From contig NZ_CGBP01000006.1 in assembly GCF_001053095.1 (NCBI RefSeq), positions 62,001 through 126,000 of the forward strand: DNA of 64,000 nucleotides, read 5' to 3'. The notes beneath the pieces were generated by a model, which was not told the DNA's origin, made no database searches, and saw only the letters and a list, made by a program, of their open reading frames with translations. Source of the stretch: Yersinia similis. Its GTDB lineage: Bacteria > Pseudomonadota > Gammaproteobacteria > Enterobacterales > Enterobacteriaceae. Positions 8,115-19,247 of this stretch are shown here, piece after piece. The number at the start of each line of letters is the position of its first letter. Position 1 is the stretch's first letter. A program made the position numbers and the translations under genes.

Positions 8115-10106
8115 ATGTTGGGAAAATTAACACTTGATGCGGTTCCATTAGGCGAACCAATCATAATGGTGACCGTTGCTGCAATTATTATTGGGGGAGC
8201 GGCACTTGTCGCTGCTCTGACTTATTTCGGCAAGTGGAAATGGCTGTGGAGCGAATGGCTGACTTCGGTTGACCATAAAAAAATCGGCATCATGTACATT
8301 CTGGTTGCCATGGTCATGCTGTTGCGTGGTTTTGCCGATGCCATCATGATGCGTAGTCAGCAAGCACTTGCTTCTGCGGGCGAAGCAGGTTTCCTGCCAC
8401 CTCACCACTATGATCAAATCTTCACCGCGCACGGCGTTATCATGATTTTCTTCATGGCGATGCCTTTCGTTGTTGGCTTGATGAATATAGTTGTACCGCT
8501 ACAAATCGGTGCACGTGACGTTGCCTTCCCGTTCCTAAACTCTCTGAGCTTCTGGCTCTTTGCTGTTGGGGTGGTGTTAATTAACATCTCTCTGGGAGTC
8601 GGTGAATTTGCTCAGACTGGCTGGCTTGCTTATCCACCACTATCAGGTATTGAATACAGTCCTGGTGTCGGGGTTGACTACTGGATATGGAGCCTACAGA
8701 TCTCCGGTCTGGGGACATTGCTAACCGGTGTGAACTTCTTTGCGACTATCCTGAAGATGCGTGCACCTGGCATGTCAATGATGAAAATGCCGGTCTTCAC
8801 TTGGGCTGCATTTTGTACCAACATCTTGATTATCGTTTCTTTCCCAATCCTGACAGTCACCGTCGCATTACTGACGCTGGATCGTTACCTTGGCACCCAT
8901 TTCTTTACCAATGATATGGGTGGCAACATGATGATGTACATCAACCTGATTTGGGCCTGGGGCCATCCGGAAGTGTACATTTTGGTGTTGCCGGTATTCG
9001 GGGTCTTCTCCGAAGTTACCGCAACCTTCTCAAGAAAGCGCCTGTTTGGTTACACCTCTCTAGTGTGGGCAACCATCGCGATTACCGTCCTGTCGTTTAT
9101 TGTTTGGCTACACCACTTCTTTACCATGGGGTCAGGTGCCAACGTTAACGCCTTCTTCGGTATTGCCACGATGATCATTTCCATCCCAACAGGGGTGAAA
9201 ATCTTCAACTGGTTGTTCACTATGTACCAAGGCCGTATTCAAATTAACTCCGCGATGCTGTGGACTATTGGCTTCATCGTGACCTTCTCTATCGGCGGGA
9301 TGACCGGGGTTCTGCTGGCCGTACCGGGTGCAAACTTTGTTCTGCATAACAGCCTGTTCCTGATTGCGCACTTCCATAACGTAATTATCGGTGGTGTGGT
9401 CTTCGGGTGCTTCGCTGGCCTAACGTATTGGTGGCCTAAATCATTCGGCTTTATGCTGAATGAAAAGTGGGGAATCCGTGCATTTTGGTTCTGGATTATT
9501 GGTTTCTTCGTTGCCTTTATGCCGCTGTACGTATTGGGCTTTATGGGAATGACCCGTCGTCTGAGCCAAGATATCAACCCAGAATTCCATACGATGCTCA
9601 TGGTAGCCGCTGGTGGTGCCGCACTGATTGCTTGCGGTATCTTGTGTCAGGTAATCCAAGTATTCGTCAGTATCCGTGACCGCGAACAAAACCGTGATCT
9701 GACCGGTGACCCATGGGGTGCCCGTACGCTGGAATGGTCTACTTCTTCCCCTCCGCCGTTCTATAACTTCGCCGTTGTTCCTAATGTTGTTGACCGTGAT
9801 GAGTTCTGGGACATGAAAGAGAAAGGCGAAGCCTATAAGCGCCCAGCGAAATACGAAGAAATCCACATGCCGAAGAATACTGGTGCAGGTGTGATTATTG
9901 CTGGCTTCAGCTTGATTTTCGGCTTTGCTATGGTCTGGTATATCTGGTGGCTAGCCATTATTGGCTTCGTTGGCATGATCGTTACCTGGATCGTGAAAAG
10001 CTTCGACGAGGATGTAGATTACTATGTGCCAGTGGCTGAAGTGGAGCGCATCGAAAATCTTCATCATGAACAAATCAGCAAAGCAGGCGTGAATCATGTC
10101 AACTGA
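8115..10106 (+). CDS. cyoB: Cytochrome bo3 ubiquinol oxidase subunit I (haem-copper catalytic subunit)
   Basis: Catalytic subunit carrying low-spin haem b, haem o3 and CuB; it reduces oxygen and pumps protons. The 663-residue product equals the E. coli length and has about 15 membrane helices. Visible ligand regions are [14 protein letters not shown] (haem b), [12 protein letters not shown] (CuB His with the cross-linked Tyr), WLHHFFTMG (two CuB His residues) and [11 protein letters not shown] (haem ligands). The Asp/Lys channel residues lie in conserved blocks. The ribosome binding site GAGGAATAAAACG precedes the ATG. The 3' end overlaps cyoC by 11 bases. Confidence 0.99.
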   Translation: MLGKLTLDAVPLGEPIIMVTVAAIIIGGAALVAALTYFGKWKWLWSEWLTSVDHKKIGIMYILVAMVMLLRGFADAIMMRSQQALASAGEAGFLPPHHYDQIFTAHGVIMIFFMAMPFVVGLMNIVVPLQIGARDVAFPFLNSLSFWLFAVGVVLINISLGVGEFAQTGWLAYPPLSGIEYSPGVGVDYWIWSLQISGLGTLLTGVNFFATILKMRAPGMSMMKMPVFTWAAFCTNILIIVSFPILTVTVALLTLDRYLGTHFFTNDMGGNMMMYINLIWAWGHPEVYILVLPVFGVFSEVTATFSRKRLFGYTSLVWATIAITVLSFIVWLHHFFTMGSGANVNAFFGIATMIISIPTGVKIFNWLFTMYQGRIQINSAMLWTIGFIVTFSIGGMTGVLLAVPGANFVLHNSLFLIAHFHNVIIGGVVFGCFAGLTYWWPKSFGFMLNEKWGIRAFWFWIIGFFVAFMPLYVLGFMGMTRRLSQDINPEFHTMLMVAAGGAALIACGILCQVIQVFVSIRDREQNRDLTGDPWGARTLEWSTSSPPPFYNFAVVPNVVDRDEFWDMKEKGEAYKRPAKYEEIHMPKNTGAGVIIAGFSLIFGFAMVWYIWWLAIIGFVGMIVTWIVKSFDEDVDYYVPVAEVERIENLHHEQISKAGVNHVN

Positions 10107-10710
10107 AACTCTGACTAACCACAACGTAGCCCATGCAGAGCATGAGCATCACGATGCGGGAGCGACGAAAGTATTCGGCTTCTGGGTCTACCTGATGAGC
10201 GACTGTATTTTGTTTGCGACTCTATTCGCAACTTATGCAGTGCTGGTAAATGGGACCGCTGGCGGTCCTTCAGGTAAGGAGCTTTTCGATTTAAACTTTG
10301 TTCTGATCGAAACCTTCCTGCTGCTTTTCAGTAGTATTACTTACGGCGTGGCAATGCTGGGCATGAACAAAGGGAGTGTAAAGCAGGTCAATACCTGGTT
10401 GGGCTTCACCTTCCTGTTCGGTCTCGGCTTTATCGCAATGGAACTCTACGAATTCCATAAACTGATTGAAGAAGGTTACGGTCCGGCACGTAGTGGGTTC
10501 TTGTCGGCCTACTTTGCCTTGGTTGGCACCCATGGTCTTCACGTAACCGCTGGCCTCGCATGGATCATTATTATGATGATTCAAGTAGCAAGACGTGGTC
10601 TTAACTCAACCAATAGAACCCGTCTGATGTGTCTGAGTTTGTTCTGGCACTTCCTAGACGTGGTCTGGATCTGTGTATTCACCGTAGTTTATCTGTTAGG
10701 AGCCATATAA
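10096..10710 (+). CDS. cyoC: Cytochrome bo3 ubiquinol oxidase subunit III
   Basis: Integral membrane subunit with five predicted helices and no redox centre; it stabilises the oxidase and is thought to aid oxygen access. The 204-residue product matches E. coli CyoC, including [20 protein letters not shown] at the start of helix 1 and [13 protein letters not shown]. The start overlaps cyoB by 11 bases and the TAA overlaps the cyoD ATG by one base, so the genes are translationally coupled. Confidence 0.98.
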   Translation: MSTETLTNHNVAHAEHEHHDAGATKVFGFWVYLMSDCILFATLFATYAVLVNGTAGGPSGKELFDLNFVLIETFLLLFSSITYGVAMLGMNKGSVKQVNTWLGFTFLFGLGFIAMELYEFHKLIEEGYGPARSGFLSAYFALVGTHGLHVTAGLAWIIIMMIQVARRGLNSTNRTRLMCLSLFWHFLDVVWICVFTVVYLLGAI

Positions 10711-11042
10711 TGAGTCATTCAACAACTACTCACGGTGGAGCCAGCCACGGTAGCTTGAAGTCCTATATTATAGGCTTCGTGCTGTCGGTGATCCTGACAG
10801 TTATTCCATTTGTTATGGTGATGAGTGGTACTGCTTCCTATACAACGACTCTGCTCACCGTGGTCGGTTTAGCTGTTGTGCAAATTGTTGTACATTTAGT
10901 GTACTTCTTACATATGAATACTTCGTCTGAAGAACGCTGGAATCTGGTGGCGCTCCTGTTCACCGCTATGATTATTGCAATCGTTGTAGTGGGCTCACTC
11001 TGGATTATGTACAACCTCAACATCAATATGATGGTTGACTGA
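10710..11042 (+). CDS. cyoD: Cytochrome bo3 ubiquinol oxidase subunit IV
   Basis: Small three-helix membrane subunit needed for assembly of the CuB site. The ATG at 10710, overlapping the cyoC stop (TAATG), gives 110 residues starting [15 protein letters not shown], matching the E. coli length of 109. The helices run at about 18-40, 45-65 and 78-102, with [15 protein letters not shown] between the last two, which is highly conserved. GTTAGGAGCC upstream acts as the ribosome binding site. Confidence 0.97.
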   Translation: MSHSTTTHGGASHGSLKSYIIGFVLSVILTVIPFVMVMSGTASYTTTLLTVVGLAVVQIVVHLVYFLHMNTSSEERWNLVALLFTAMIIAIVVVGSLWIMYNLNINMMVD

Positions 11043-11052
11043 AGAGCTGCAT

Positions 11053-11943
11053 GTGATGATTAAGCAATACCTGCAAGTCACTAAGCCAGGAATTATTTTC
11101 GGTAATTTAATTTCTGTCATTGGGGGTTTTCTCCTCGCTTCCAAGGGCGATATTGATTACCTCCTGTTTCTCTCCACCTTATTAGGTGTCTCGTTAGTTG
11201 TTGCCTCCGGGTGCGTATTTAACAACTATATTGACCGAGATATCGATAAAATCATGGAGAGAACGAAGAATCGTGTCCTGGTAAAAGGGCTTATCGATCC
11301 GAAGGTATCCCTGATTTATGCATCGGTACTGGGTATTGCTGGCATGCTGTTGCTCTACGTGGCAGCTAATGCATTAGCAATGATGCTAGCTGTTATTGGT
11401 TTCGTTATCTATGTTGGGGTTTATAGCCTCTACATGAAACGCAAATCAGTCTACGGCACCTTGATTGGCAGCTTGTCAGGCGCCGCTCCCCCCGTTATTG
11501 GTTACTGTGCTGTAACGGGGCAATTCGACACTGGCGCACTGATCTTGTTGCTGATCTTCAGTCTGTGGCAAATGCCTCATTCCTATGCCATCGCCATTTT
11601 CCGCTTTAAGGATTATCAGGCTGCTAACATTCCGGTACTGCCGGTGATAAAAGGAATATCGGTCACCAAAAACCATATTACCCTTTATATTTTGGCGTTT
11701 ATGGTCGCAACCTTGATGCTGACATTAAGTGGCTATGCTGGTTATAAATATCTGGTTGTGGCTGCCGCCGTTAGCGTCTGGTGGCTCGGTATGGCATTGC
11801 GCGGTTACAAGGCAACGAATGACAGCGTATGGGCGAGAAAACTCTTTGTCTTCTCAATCATTGCCATTACTTCATTGAGCGTAATGATGTCAGTTGATTT
11901 CAATGTACACTCTTCAGCGGTACTCCTGACTTACGCTGGGTAG
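11053..11943 (+). CDS. cyoE: Protohaem IX farnesyltransferase (haem O synthase)
   Basis: UbiA-superfamily prenyltransferase that converts haem B to haem O by adding a farnesyl group, supplying the bo3 oxidase encoded upstream. About nine membrane segments are visible. The Asp-rich prenyl-diphosphate binding motif is NNYIDRDID, and the second conserved loop is [13 protein letters not shown] chose the GTG at 11053 (GAAGAG eight bases upstream), which gives 296 residues as in E. coli; an ATG one codon later or a TTG overlapping cyoD are alternatives. It is the last gene of the operon. Confidence 0.96.
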   Translation: MMIKQYLQVTKPGIIFGNLISVIGGFLLASKGDIDYLLFLSTLLGVSLVVASGCVFNNYIDRDIDKIMERTKNRVLVKGLIDPKVSLIYASVLGIAGMLLLYVAANALAMMLAVIGFVIYVGVYSLYMKRKSVYGTLIGSLSGAAPPVIGYCAVTGQFDTGALILLLIFSLWQMPHSYAIAIFRFKDYQAANIPVLPVIKGISVTKNHITLYILAFMVATLMLTLSGYAGYKYLVVAAAVSVWWLGMALRGYKATNDSVWARKLFVFSIIAITSLSVMMSVDFNVHSSAVLLTYAG

Positions 11944-11977
11944 TCTCAGCGAAAATGATGAGAGTGAAATAAATCAA

Positions 11978-12009
11978 GTGGCTGGCAGGAATCGCTCTTG
12001 CTAGCCACT
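11978..12009 (+). terminator. Possible terminator of the cyo operon
   Basis: The stem GTGGCT-GGCAG / CTTGCT-AGCCAC (11978-12008, with G-T pairs) starts 35 bases after the cyoE stop. The following sequence TCTGTATTTGTC is only moderately U-rich, so the call is weak. Confidence 0.4.
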
Positions 12010-12045
12010 CTGTATTTGTCCCCTGATCTGTATTTGTGCCCGACC
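12010..12045 (+). repeat. Two tandem ~18-bp units (with a decayed third) after cyoE
   Basis: CTGTATTTGTCCCCTGAT (12010-12027) is followed by a similar copy (12028-12045) and then by the decayed CCTATTTCTGTC. The rest of the 11944-12365 spacer shows no gene; it ends with the yajR leader. Confidence 0.6.
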
Positions 12046-12365
12046 CTATTTCTGTCAGTATCTTGTTATTTATTTTTGCACCGACTTGTCTCTACAGTTA
12101 GCTATTTACGATCCACGATTGACCACCAGTCACCTATAATAAATCATCAAAAATTAGCTCATACAATCATGCGCCTACGAACAACCCTCTACGATTAACG
12201 TCTTGTAAAATAAGCTATCTGAATTACAAACGGGCTAGCATTGTTCGGATACAAGTGGTTCTGTTTCCTCTCTAGTCTCGTCTGTCATACATTCTAAACA
12301 TCAATAGATTTACCGACTGGCATAAACATCACTACAATAGCGCAGAATGTTTTTTTGAGGTGGCA

Positions 12366-13730
12366 ATGAACGATAATAAAATGACTCCGCTAGAGCTTCG
12401 AGCTACCTGGGGGCTAGGTACGGTATTCTCACTACGCATGCTGGGCATGTTCATGGTGTTACCGGTTCTTACCACCTATGGTATGGCACTTTCCGGTGCC
12501 AGTGAGGCATTGATAGGTATCGCAATTGGTATCTATGGTTTATCTCAGGCCATTTTTCAGATCCCCTTTGGGCTGCTTTCTGATCGTATCGGTCGTAAAC
12601 CCATGATTATCGGTGGGCTGTTGGTTTTTGCATTAGGAAGCATTATTGCCGCATTAAGTGATTCTATTTGGGGCATTATTCTTGGCCGTGCACTACAAGG
12701 CTCCGGGGCAATCGCCGCCGCTGTCATGGCGCTATTGTCTGATTTAACCCGTGAGCAAAACCGTACCAAAGCAATGGCATTTATTGGTGTCAGTTTTGGT
12801 GTCACCTTTGCTATGGCGATGGTGCTGGGGCCAATCGTGACGCATGCTTTTGGTCTGCAAGCTCTGTTTTGGGGGATCGCAGTACTGGCGCTGTTAGGCA
12901 TTGTTATCACATTAGCCGTGGTTCCTTCAGCCGATAACCATGTCCTCAATCGTGAATCGAGCATGGTTAAAGGCAGCGTGAGCAAAGTGCTTCACAACAG
13001 TCGATTACTTAAACTCAATTTCGGCATCATGTGCTTGCACGTTCTACTGATGTCGAGCTTTGTTGCCTTGCCTCAAATGATGGCCAATGCTGGGTTAGCT
13101 CCCGCTCAACATTGGATTGTTTATCTGGTAACCATGTTGATCTCTTTCGCCGCAGTGGTACCGTTTATTATTTATGCCGAAATAAAACGCCGTATGAAGC
13201 AGGTCTTTATGGGCTGTGTGGCAGTATTGTTTATCGCTGAGGTCGTATTGTGGTTTGCTGGCCAAGACCTATGGATAATTATTGCCGGTGTACAGTTATT
13301 CTTTATTGCTTTTAATGTGATGGAGGCTATTTTGCCGTCGCTGATCAGTAAAGAATCACCCGCAGGTTACAAAGGCACAGCAATGGGGATTTATTCCACC
13401 AGCCAGTTTATTGGCGTAGCGATTGGCGGCAGTTTTGGGGGCTGGATATTTGGCCTTGAAGGTGCCGATATGGTATTTGCTGCTGGAGCCATTATCGCAC
13501 TGGTATGGTTTGCCGTCAGTGCCACTATGCAAGAACCACCTTATGTTAGCAGCCTGCGTATAACCTTATCAGAATCGGCTGTAAAAAATACAACCTTGGA
13601 AGAGCGACTCAAAGCCCAGCCAGGTGTTACCGAGGCGGTCGTGGTCACGGCGGAGCACAGCGCTTATGTCAAAGTCGATATTAAACAGACCAATCGCAAC
13701 CAGTTGGAACAGTTGATCAACACGGCTTAA
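12366..13730 (+). CDS. yajR: YajR, major facilitator superfamily transporter with C-terminal YAM domain
   Basis: Inner-membrane 12-helix MFS efflux-type transporter; no physiological substrate is established. The 454-residue product carries the motif A loop GLLSDRIGRKPMII between helices 2 and 3 and motif C-like glycines in helix 5. Residues from about 385 form a ferredoxin-like cytoplasmic YAM domain (VTEAVVVTAEHSAYVKVD), the diagnostic feature of this family. The ATG at 12366 with TTTGAGGTGGC upstream was preferred over the GTG at 12360. It is convergent with yajQ, with a shared hairpin between them. Confidence 0.95.
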   Translation: MNDNKMTPLELRATWGLGTVFSLRMLGMFMVLPVLTTYGMALSGASEALIGIAIGIYGLSQAIFQIPFGLLSDRIGRKPMIIGGLLVFALGSIIAALSDSIWGIILGRALQGSGAIAAAVMALLSDLTREQNRTKAMAFIGVSFGVTFAMAMVLGPIVTHAFGLQALFWGIAVLALLGIVITLAVVPSADNHVLNRESSMVKGSVSKVLHNSRLLKLNFGIMCLHVLLMSSFVALPQMMANAGLAPAQHWIVYLVTMLISFAAVVPFIIYAEIKRRMKQVFMGCVAVLFIAEVVLWFAGQDLWIIIAGVQLFFIAFNVMEAILPSLISKESPAGYKGTAMGIYSTSQFIGVAIGGSFGGWIFGLEGADMVFAAGAIIALVWFAVSATMQEPPYVSSLRITLSESAVKNTTLEERLKAQPGVTEAVVVTAEHSAYVKVDIKQTNRNQLEQLINTA

Positions 13731-13756
13731 AACAGAATGATTTATAGGGTGAAAAA

Positions 13757-13800
13757 TTAAGGGGCAAAGACATGAAAAATCCGTTGCCCCTTTAGTCGTT
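13757..13800. terminator. Bidirectional terminator between yajR and yajQ
   Basis: A 9-bp perfect stem AAGGGGCAA / TTGCCCCTT (13759-13792) has TTTAG on the plus side and TTAATTTTTC on the reverse side. It sits between the convergent stops of yajR (13730) and yajQ (13856). Confidence 0.75.
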
Positions 13801-13855
13801 GTACTTTTTAAAAGCTCAATAGCAACCTATTGGCTAACTATAAACTTGCTGAATA

Positions 13856-14347
13856 TCAGTCACGGAAGTTATTGAACTGGAAGGGTTGCCCCAGATCGGC
13901 AGCACGTACCAGTGCCATAACCGACTGCAAGTCATCACGCGCTTTACCCGTGACACGAACTTGCTCACCTTGAATCTGTGCTTGCACTTTCAGCTTGCTA
14001 TCTTTAATCAGCTTAACCAACTTTTTAGCCTGAACACTTTCAATGCCTTGCTTAAGTTTGGCATCTACACTGTAGGTTTTACCACTACGAGCCATCTCTT
14101 CCGGGATTTCCAGCGCGGCACCTTCAATACCCCGTTTACTCAACTGGGCACGTAAAATATCAAGCAATTGCTCTACCTGAAAATCAGATTCGCTGACGAC
14201 TTTGATACTTTCGTTTTTTTCATTTAATTCGAAGCTCGCTGGCACATTACGAAAATCCCAGCGGTTCGCCAGATCACGGGTGGCGTTTTCAACGGCGTTA
14301 CGCACTTCCTGCATATCAATTTCAGAAACAATGTCGAAAGATGGCAT
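13856..14347 (-). CDS. yajQ: YajQ family nucleotide-binding protein (possible c-di-GMP effector)
   Basis: Cytoplasmic protein with two ferredoxin-like (RNP-type) folds that binds nucleotides; some homologues bind cyclic di-GMP. The product has 163 residues, the same as E. coli, beginning [20 protein letters not shown] and including the family motif RWDFRN. The start at 14347 has GGAGTGGGGAAT upstream, so the longer open frame to 14407 is not used. It is divergent from panE. Confidence 0.95.
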   Translation of the reverse strand: MPSFDIVSEIDMQEVRNAVENATRDLANRWDFRNVPASFELNEKNESIKVVSESDFQVEQLLDILRAQLSKRGIEGAALEIPEEMARSGKTYSVDAKLKQGIESVQAKKLVKLIKDSKLKVQAQIQGEQVRVTGKARDDLQSVMALVRAADLGQPFQFNNFRD

Positions 14348-14514
14348 ATTCCCCACTCCTGATAAAATAAATGGCGAGCATAATAACCGCTTTATTCCCA
14401 TAGACAAAATTAAGCCACTAACTATTTCACAATACCTCTGTTTTTACCGAGAGCTTTATACTTGTGGTTAACGTTTCGTTTATCGCTGACCCTGCGTTTA
14501 GTGAAAAAAAAGTC

Positions 14515-14520
14515 TATAAT
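14515..14520 (+). promoter_or_regulatory. Probable -10 element of the panE-yajL promoter
   Basis: A perfect TATAAT lies 59 bases upstream of the panE ATG. No strong -35 is visible at the right spacing. Confidence 0.45.
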
Positions 14521-14578
14521 CAAAGCATAACGCTTAAAAATAAGCAGTGTATTTTCTTTTCATACTAGGGGGATCCCA

Positions 14579-15490
14579 ATGAAAATTACTGTGCTTGGTT
14601 GTGGAGCTCTTGGGCAGTTATGGCTTTCAATGTTGCATCAGCAAGGCCATGATGTGCAGGGCTGGCTTCGTGTGCCACAGCCCTTTTGTTCAGTTAATGT
14701 GATCATGTTAAACGGCGAGTCATTTAATCGAAATCTTACAACAAATGACCCAAAGCATTTGTTGCAAAGTGAACTGTTACTCGTGTGTTTAAAAGCCTGG
14801 CAAGTTTCCAGCGCGATTATAGCCTTGCTGCCAAAACTAAACCCAGAATGTAAAATATTACTGCTACATAACGGTATGGGAACACAGGAAGAGTTACCAC
14901 AGAATGGACATGTTTTTCTGCACGGCGTTACCACTCATGCCGCACGCCGGGACGGCAATACAATTATCCATGTCGCCAGTGGCATGACCCATATTGGCCC
15001 AACCTCACCGGTTATAATAGATGACAGCCATCTGGCCGATACACTCCATCAAGCGCTGCCAGATGTCGCTTGGCATAATGATATCTCAGCCGCCTGTTGG
15101 CAAAAACTGGCGGTCAATTGTGTCATCAATCCTCTTACCGGTCTGCATAACTGCCGCAATGGTGATGTACAACGTTATCCTGAGCTGATTGAGCGTTTAT
15201 GTGCTGAAGTCGCCAGCGTCATGGAGATGGAGGGATATCACACCTCAACCGAAAGTCTGCTCAGCTATGTCAACAATGTTATCCGGAGCACTGCCGATAA
15301 TACCTCATCACTGTTACAGGATTTACGTAGCCAACGGCATACCGAAATCGACTATATAACCGGTTATTTACTGCGGCGCGCCCGTAATCATGGTATGGCA
15401 TTACCAGAAAATGCTCGGCTGTATGAATTAATCAAACGTAAGGAAAATGATTATGAACGTATCGGCGCTAGTTTGCCTGGCTCCTGGTAG
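14579..15490 (+). CDS. panE: 2-dehydropantoate 2-reductase (ketopantoate reductase)
   Basis: NADPH-dependent reduction of ketopantoate to pantoate in pantothenate and CoA biosynthesis, in the cytoplasm. The 303-residue product has the same length as E. coli PanE. The N-terminal Rossmann motif GCGALGQ is at residues 7-13, [10 protein letters not shown] is the conserved loop, and [17 protein letters not shown] contains the catalytic Lys region. The gene ends 38 bases inside yajL, so the two are probably translated from one message. The ribosome binding site GGGGGATCCC lies upstream. Confidence 0.97.
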   Translation: MKITVLGCGALGQLWLSMLHQQGHDVQGWLRVPQPFCSVNVIMLNGESFNRNLTTNDPKHLLQSELLLVCLKAWQVSSAIIALLPKLNPECKILLLHNGMGTQEELPQNGHVFLHGVTTHAARRDGNTIIHVASGMTHIGPTSPVIIDDSHLADTLHQALPDVAWHNDISAACWQKLAVNCVINPLTGLHNCRNGDVQRYPELIERLCAEVASVMEMEGYHTSTESLLSYVNNVIRSTADNTSSLLQDLRSQRHTEIDYITGYLLRRARNHGMALPENARLYELIKRKENDYERIGASLPGSW

Positions 15491-16043
15491 CGAGGAAACC
15501 GAGGCAGTCACAACTATTGATATTCTGGTACGCGCAGGCATCAATGTCACAACCGCCAGTGTCGCGGGTGATGGTGCACTGGAGATTATCTGTTCGCGCG
15601 GAGTGAGGCTGCTGGCCGATACCCGTTTAGTGGATGTCGCCGATCAAAAATTTGATGTGATAGTGCTCCCCGGTGGCATTAAGGGCGCGGAGTGCTTTCG
15701 CGATAGCCCGTTACTGGTTGCAACAGTCAGACAAACCCACAATGAGGGCCGTTTGGTTGCCGCAATTTGTGCGGCTCCCGCACTGGTGCTTGAGCATCAT
15801 CAGCTATTTCCCGTAGGGAATATGACCGGGTTCCCTTCACTAAAAGATAAAATAGCCCCAAATAAATGGATGGATCAACGCGTCGTCTATGATAGACGGG
15901 TTAATTTAGTCACCAGCCAAGGGCCAGGAACATCCATCGATTTCGCCCTAAAAATTGTGTTTTTATTACTTGGCAGGGAAAAGGCAGAAGAAATTGCCTG
16001 GCAGCTAGTGTTGCCGCCAGGAATTTATAACTATCGTGAATAA
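15453..16043 (+). CDS. yajL: YajL, DJ-1/ThiJ/PfpI family oxidative-stress protein (protein deglycase/chaperone)
   Basis: DJ-1 superfamily protein proposed to protect proteins against oxidative or carbonyl stress. The 196-residue product carries the reactive nucleophile-elbow cysteine in AAICAAPA as Cys106 and the conserved acidic residue in the PGSEETEA motif (residues 11-18). [12 protein letters not shown] and [12 protein letters not shown] are family signatures. The start at 15453 lies inside panE (38-base overlap, AAGGAAA upstream). It is convergent with thiI; the 61-base gap has no strong terminator. Confidence 0.95.
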   Translation: MNVSALVCLAPGSEETEAVTTIDILVRAGINVTTASVAGDGALEIICSRGVRLLADTRLVDVADQKFDVIVLPGGIKGAECFRDSPLLVATVRQTHNEGRLVAAICAAPALVLEHHQLFPVGNMTGFPSLKDKIAPNKWMDQRVVYDRRVNLVTSQGPGTSIDFALKIVFLLLGREKAEEIAWQLVLPPGIYNYRE

Positions 16044-16104
16044 TGGTCGCCGTAACGGTTACTGTGCAAATCCTGAATGGCAACGCGCAGTAGTCGTCAT
16101 AAAA

Positions 16105-17556
16105 CTAAGGGCGATAGACTTTCACGTTGGTATATCCCTGCTCACGCAGATAAAGTGCCTGCAAACGGCTCATCACACCGCGATCACAATACAGCAAATA
16201 GGTTTTACTCTGATCCAGATCAGCAAATTGTGAGCTGAGCTTATAGAACGGCAGTGATCGCACTTCAACCTGATCCAATTTCAGTGGCTTCTCTTCCTGT
16301 TCATCAGGCGCACGAATATCTAGCAACACATCGGTATCGGCCAATTCAGCAACGGTTTCAACTTCAACGACTTGTTCGCGGCTTTGCTGTGCGATTTCAC
16401 GGATATCAACGTTTTTGGCTTCGCTCACGACCCGATCCAGAACAGAGAAATCAAAGTGAGACTCCTCTTCTTCGATTTTGGCCTTAACCGCTTTTACCGT
16501 TGGGCTTTTTGAAATAACGCCACAATATTCCGGCATGGTTTTAGCAAAATCTTCCGTACCAATCTGCCGTGCCAAATTGATGATGTGCTCTTTATCGTGG
16601 GAGATAAGCGGACGCAAAATCAGGGTATCCGAGGCATTATCAATTAAACGCAGATTAGTCAGTGTCTGGCTGGATACCTGCCCCAGAGCCTCACCGGTAA
16701 CTAAAGCCTGGACACCATAGCGTTCAGCAACCTGAGAAGCTGCACGCACCATCATGCGCTTTAGAACCACGCCCATCTGGCCGTCTTCGACTTTTTCCAG
16801 GATCTCGCCAACAACCGGTTCAAAATCAATGGCGATAAACCGCACTCGATGGGAGCTACCAAAGCGATTCCACAGATAATGTGCCACCTGCTTAACGCCG
16901 ATTTCATGGGCTGAGCCACCGAGATTAAAGAAACAATAATGGACACGACAGCCACGGCGCATCAGCATATAGCTCGATACACCTGAGTCAAAACCGCCTG
17001 AAATCAGGGAGAGAACATCCTCCTGAGTGCCAATAGGGAAGCCCCCCAGCCCTTCATGACGAGCCTTAACCAAAGTCAGTTTATCTTGATCAACTTCCAA
17101 ATTAACCGTCACCTGTGGGCGGGTCAGGTTGACTTTAGCACTTTCAATATGTTGATTCAGACCACCACCGACATATCTCTCAACATCACCAGAAGAGAAT
17201 TCATGCTTACCACGACGTTTTACCCGAACGCAGAAAGTCTTACCAACCAGTGTCTCACGGTAGGCTTCGAGCGTTTGTTCAAAAATATTGTGCATATCGC
17301 TGTAGCTACGATCTTCTACTTCAAGGATATGGTGAATACCCGGTATGCGGGTCAGTGCATCACAAATCTCTGGGCCAAGATTGTCATTTTTGGTACGAAG
17401 CTCAATATGATCCCAATGACGGACAATCGCGAGGGTATCGTCCTCAAGGTGTTTCAGTACGTTGCGGATATTGGTAGTAAGAATCTTAATGAAGCGCAAT
17501 CGCACAGATTGACTCTTGATGGTGATTTCTGGGAACAATTTAATGATAAACTTCAT
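16105..17556 (-). CDS. thiI: ThiI, tRNA 4-thiouridine synthase / thiazole sulfur carrier enzyme
   Basis: Adenylates U8 of tRNA and transfers sulfur to form 4-thiouridine; it also hands sulfur to ThiS for the thiamine thiazole ring. The 483-residue product has, in order, the N-terminal ferredoxin-like and THUMP domains (about 1-165), the PP-loop ATPase ([13 protein letters not shown], about 190) and a C-terminal rhodanese domain whose persulfide Cys is in [10 protein letters not shown] (Cys457). The C-terminal rhodanese extension is normal in gamma-proteobacteria. It is divergent from xseB. No TPP riboswitch was seen upstream. Confidence 0.97.
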   Translation of the reverse strand: MKFIIKLFPEITIKSQSVRLRFIKILTTNIRNVLKHLEDDTLAIVRHWDHIELRTKNDNLGPEICDALTRIPGIHHILEVEDRSYSDMHNIFEQTLEAYRETLVGKTFCVRVKRRGKHEFSSGDVERYVGGGLNQHIESAKVNLTRPQVTVNLEVDQDKLTLVKARHEGLGGFPIGTQEDVLSLISGGFDSGVSSYMLMRRGCRVHYCFFNLGGSAHEIGVKQVAHYLWNRFGSSHRVRFIAIDFEPVVGEILEKVEDGQMGVVLKRMMVRAASQVAERYGVQALVTGEALGQVSSQTLTNLRLIDNASDTLILRPLISHDKEHIINLARQIGTEDFAKTMPEYCGVISKSPTVKAVKAKIEEEESHFDFSVLDRVVSEAKNVDIREIAQQSREQVVEVETVAELADTDVLLDIRAPDEQEEKPLKLDQVEVRSLPFYKLSSQFADLDQSKTYLLYCDRGVMSRLQALYLREQGYTNVKVYRP

Positions 17557-17815
17557 GGCGGCTTTTAGTTGTCTAGTGATGGAATGATAGCGTTACTATT
17601 GAAAGTAACGGCCATAAACGTTAGCGAAAATATGCAAGCCGTGGAGTATATCATTATATGATGTGCCGCTGCGTACTAAAACCTGGCCTAAACGCCACGA
17701 TTTCCCCCACATTATCCGCTAGAATAGCCGGTAATAAATTTTTGGTCTGAATACGACGGATCTGATGTTCTGGTGGGTTATGCCCAGAAAATCCCTCATT
17801 AGCTGGAATGCATTA

Positions 17816-17869
17816 CGTGACATTAATTTATGACGCTACATTAATTCATAACGTTATGTTAATTGATGT
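17816..17869 (+). repeat. Three tandem degenerate 18-bp units between thiI and xseB
   Basis: Units start at 17816 (CGTGACATTAATTTATGA), 17834 (CGCTACATTAATTCATAA) and 17852 (CGTTATGTTAATTGATGT), an exact 18-base period. The rest of the 17557-17904 spacer has a small hairpin (CGTTACT / AGTAACG, 17591-17610) near the thiI start and no gene. Confidence 0.65.
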
Positions 17870-17904
17870 TACGTTCCATAGAAAACATTGAGTCGACGAA
17901 AACT

Positions 17905-18159
17905 ATGCCGAAAAAAGCCGCTTCACCAGAAATCAAAGCCGCCAGCTTTGAAACATCACTTAGTGAACTGGAACAAATTGTTACTCGCCTGGAATCTGGT
18001 GAATTGCCGCTGGAAGATGCGCTAAACGAATTTGAACGGGGTGTACAGTTGGCCCGTCAAGGGCAACAAACCCTATTGCAAGCCGAGCAACGGGTGAAAA
18101 TCCTCCTGAGTGACGATGTTGACGCCCCGTTAAAACCTTTTACCCCAGATACTGAGTAG
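17905..18159 (+). CDS. xseB: Exodeoxyribonuclease VII small subunit
   Basis: Small subunit of the XseA/XseB single-strand exonuclease. The product has 84 residues, against 80 in E. coli, with the conserved core [20 protein letters not shown] and [12 protein letters not shown] forming a helical hairpin. The ATG at 17905 (MPKKAASPE) matches the family start; upstream in-frame codons fall in the tandem repeat. It begins the xseB-ispA-dxs cluster, with ispA starting 4 bases after its stop. Confidence 0.95.
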   Translation: MPKKAASPEIKAASFETSLSELEQIVTRLESGELPLEDALNEFERGVQLARQGQQTLLQAEQRVKILLSDDVDAPLKPFTPDTE

Positions 18160-18163
18160 CCTT

Positions 18164-19084
18164 ATGTCGGATACCAATGCACCTGCTGATTTTAAACAAC
18201 AACTTGCCGCTCATCAGCAGCGAGTCAATCAGGCTCTGCTAGATTTCATTGCTCCCCTGCCGTTTGGCAACAGCCATCTAGTCGAGGCCATGCGCTATGG
18301 TGCGGTAATCGGGGGGAAGCGGCTACGCCCCTATCTGGTCTATGTCACGGGGCAAATGTTTGGTTTGTCACTCGCCAATTTGGACGCCCCGGCGGCGGCA
18401 ATTGAATGTATTCATGCCTATTCATTAATACATGATGATTTACCCGCCATGGATGATGATGATTTACGCCGTGGACAGCCTACTTGCCACGTTAAGTTTG
18501 GCGAGGCCCACGCTATTTTGGCCGGTGATGCACTGCAAACGCTGGCCTTTTCTATTTTGGCTGAAGCCTCTATGCCCGATGTCGCTGATAAAGATCGCCT
18601 ATCAATGATTATCGAGTTGGCTCAAGCCAGTGGGGCTGCGGGGATGTGTGCTGGTCAGGCACTGGATCTAGAGGCGGAAACACGCCCTGTTTTATTAGAT
18701 GACCTTGAGCAAATCCACCGTCATAAAACCGGTGCGTTGATTCGTGCGGCGGTTCGCCTTGGCGCACTGGCAGCCGGTGAAGCTGGCTGTAACACATTAT
18801 TGTCACTCGATCGTTACGCCGAGGCCATCGGTTTGGCCTTTCAGGTCCAAGACGATATTTTAGACGTCATTGGCGACACGGCTACAATTGGCAAACGTCA
18901 AGGATCAGACCAACAACTGGGCAAAAGTACTTATCCGGCGCTACTTGGTCTGGATTGCGCCAAAACCAAAGCGATGGATCTTTATCAGGAAGCGCTAGAG
19001 GCCTTGGATGAATTGGCGAAGCAGTCCTATAACACCGATTCATTACAGGCATTGGCCCGTTTCATTATTGAGCGTAATAATTAA
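18164..19084 (+). CDS. ispA: Farnesyl diphosphate synthase (geranyltranstransferase)
   Basis: Condenses DMAPP/GPP with IPP to give farnesyl diphosphate for quinones, undecaprenyl carrier and haem O. The 306-residue all-helical product has both Asp-rich metal sites: first LIHDDLPAMDDDDLRRG (DDxxxxD type) and second FQVQDDILDVIGD. GGKRLRPYL near residue 50 binds the diphosphate. It lies 4 bases after xseB and 163 bases before dxs, a conserved isoprenoid cluster; its product is also the farnesyl donor for CyoE. Confidence 0.97.
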   Translation: MSDTNAPADFKQQLAAHQQRVNQALLDFIAPLPFGNSHLVEAMRYGAVIGGKRLRPYLVYVTGQMFGLSLANLDAPAAAIECIHAYSLIHDDLPAMDDDDLRRGQPTCHVKFGEAHAILAGDALQTLAFSILAEASMPDVADKDRLSMIIELAQASGAAGMCAGQALDLEAETRPVLLDDLEQIHRHKTGALIRAAVRLGALAAGEAGCNTLLSLDRYAEAIGLAFQVQDDILDVIGDTATIGKRQGSDQQLGKSTYPALLGLDCAKTKAMDLYQEALEALDELAKQSYNTDSLQALARFIIERNN

Positions 19085-19247
19085 AACGTAATCATTTAAA
19101 ATAGCCCCAGTATTATTGCCATTACCGCTAAACAGTGAGTAAATCCTGAACAGTGAGAACCGCGAGCAACGCAATAACATCAAGGATGATGGGGATGGCA
19201 GTTAAGCCGTTAGACACCTACATAAACACTTTTTATATGAGCATCGA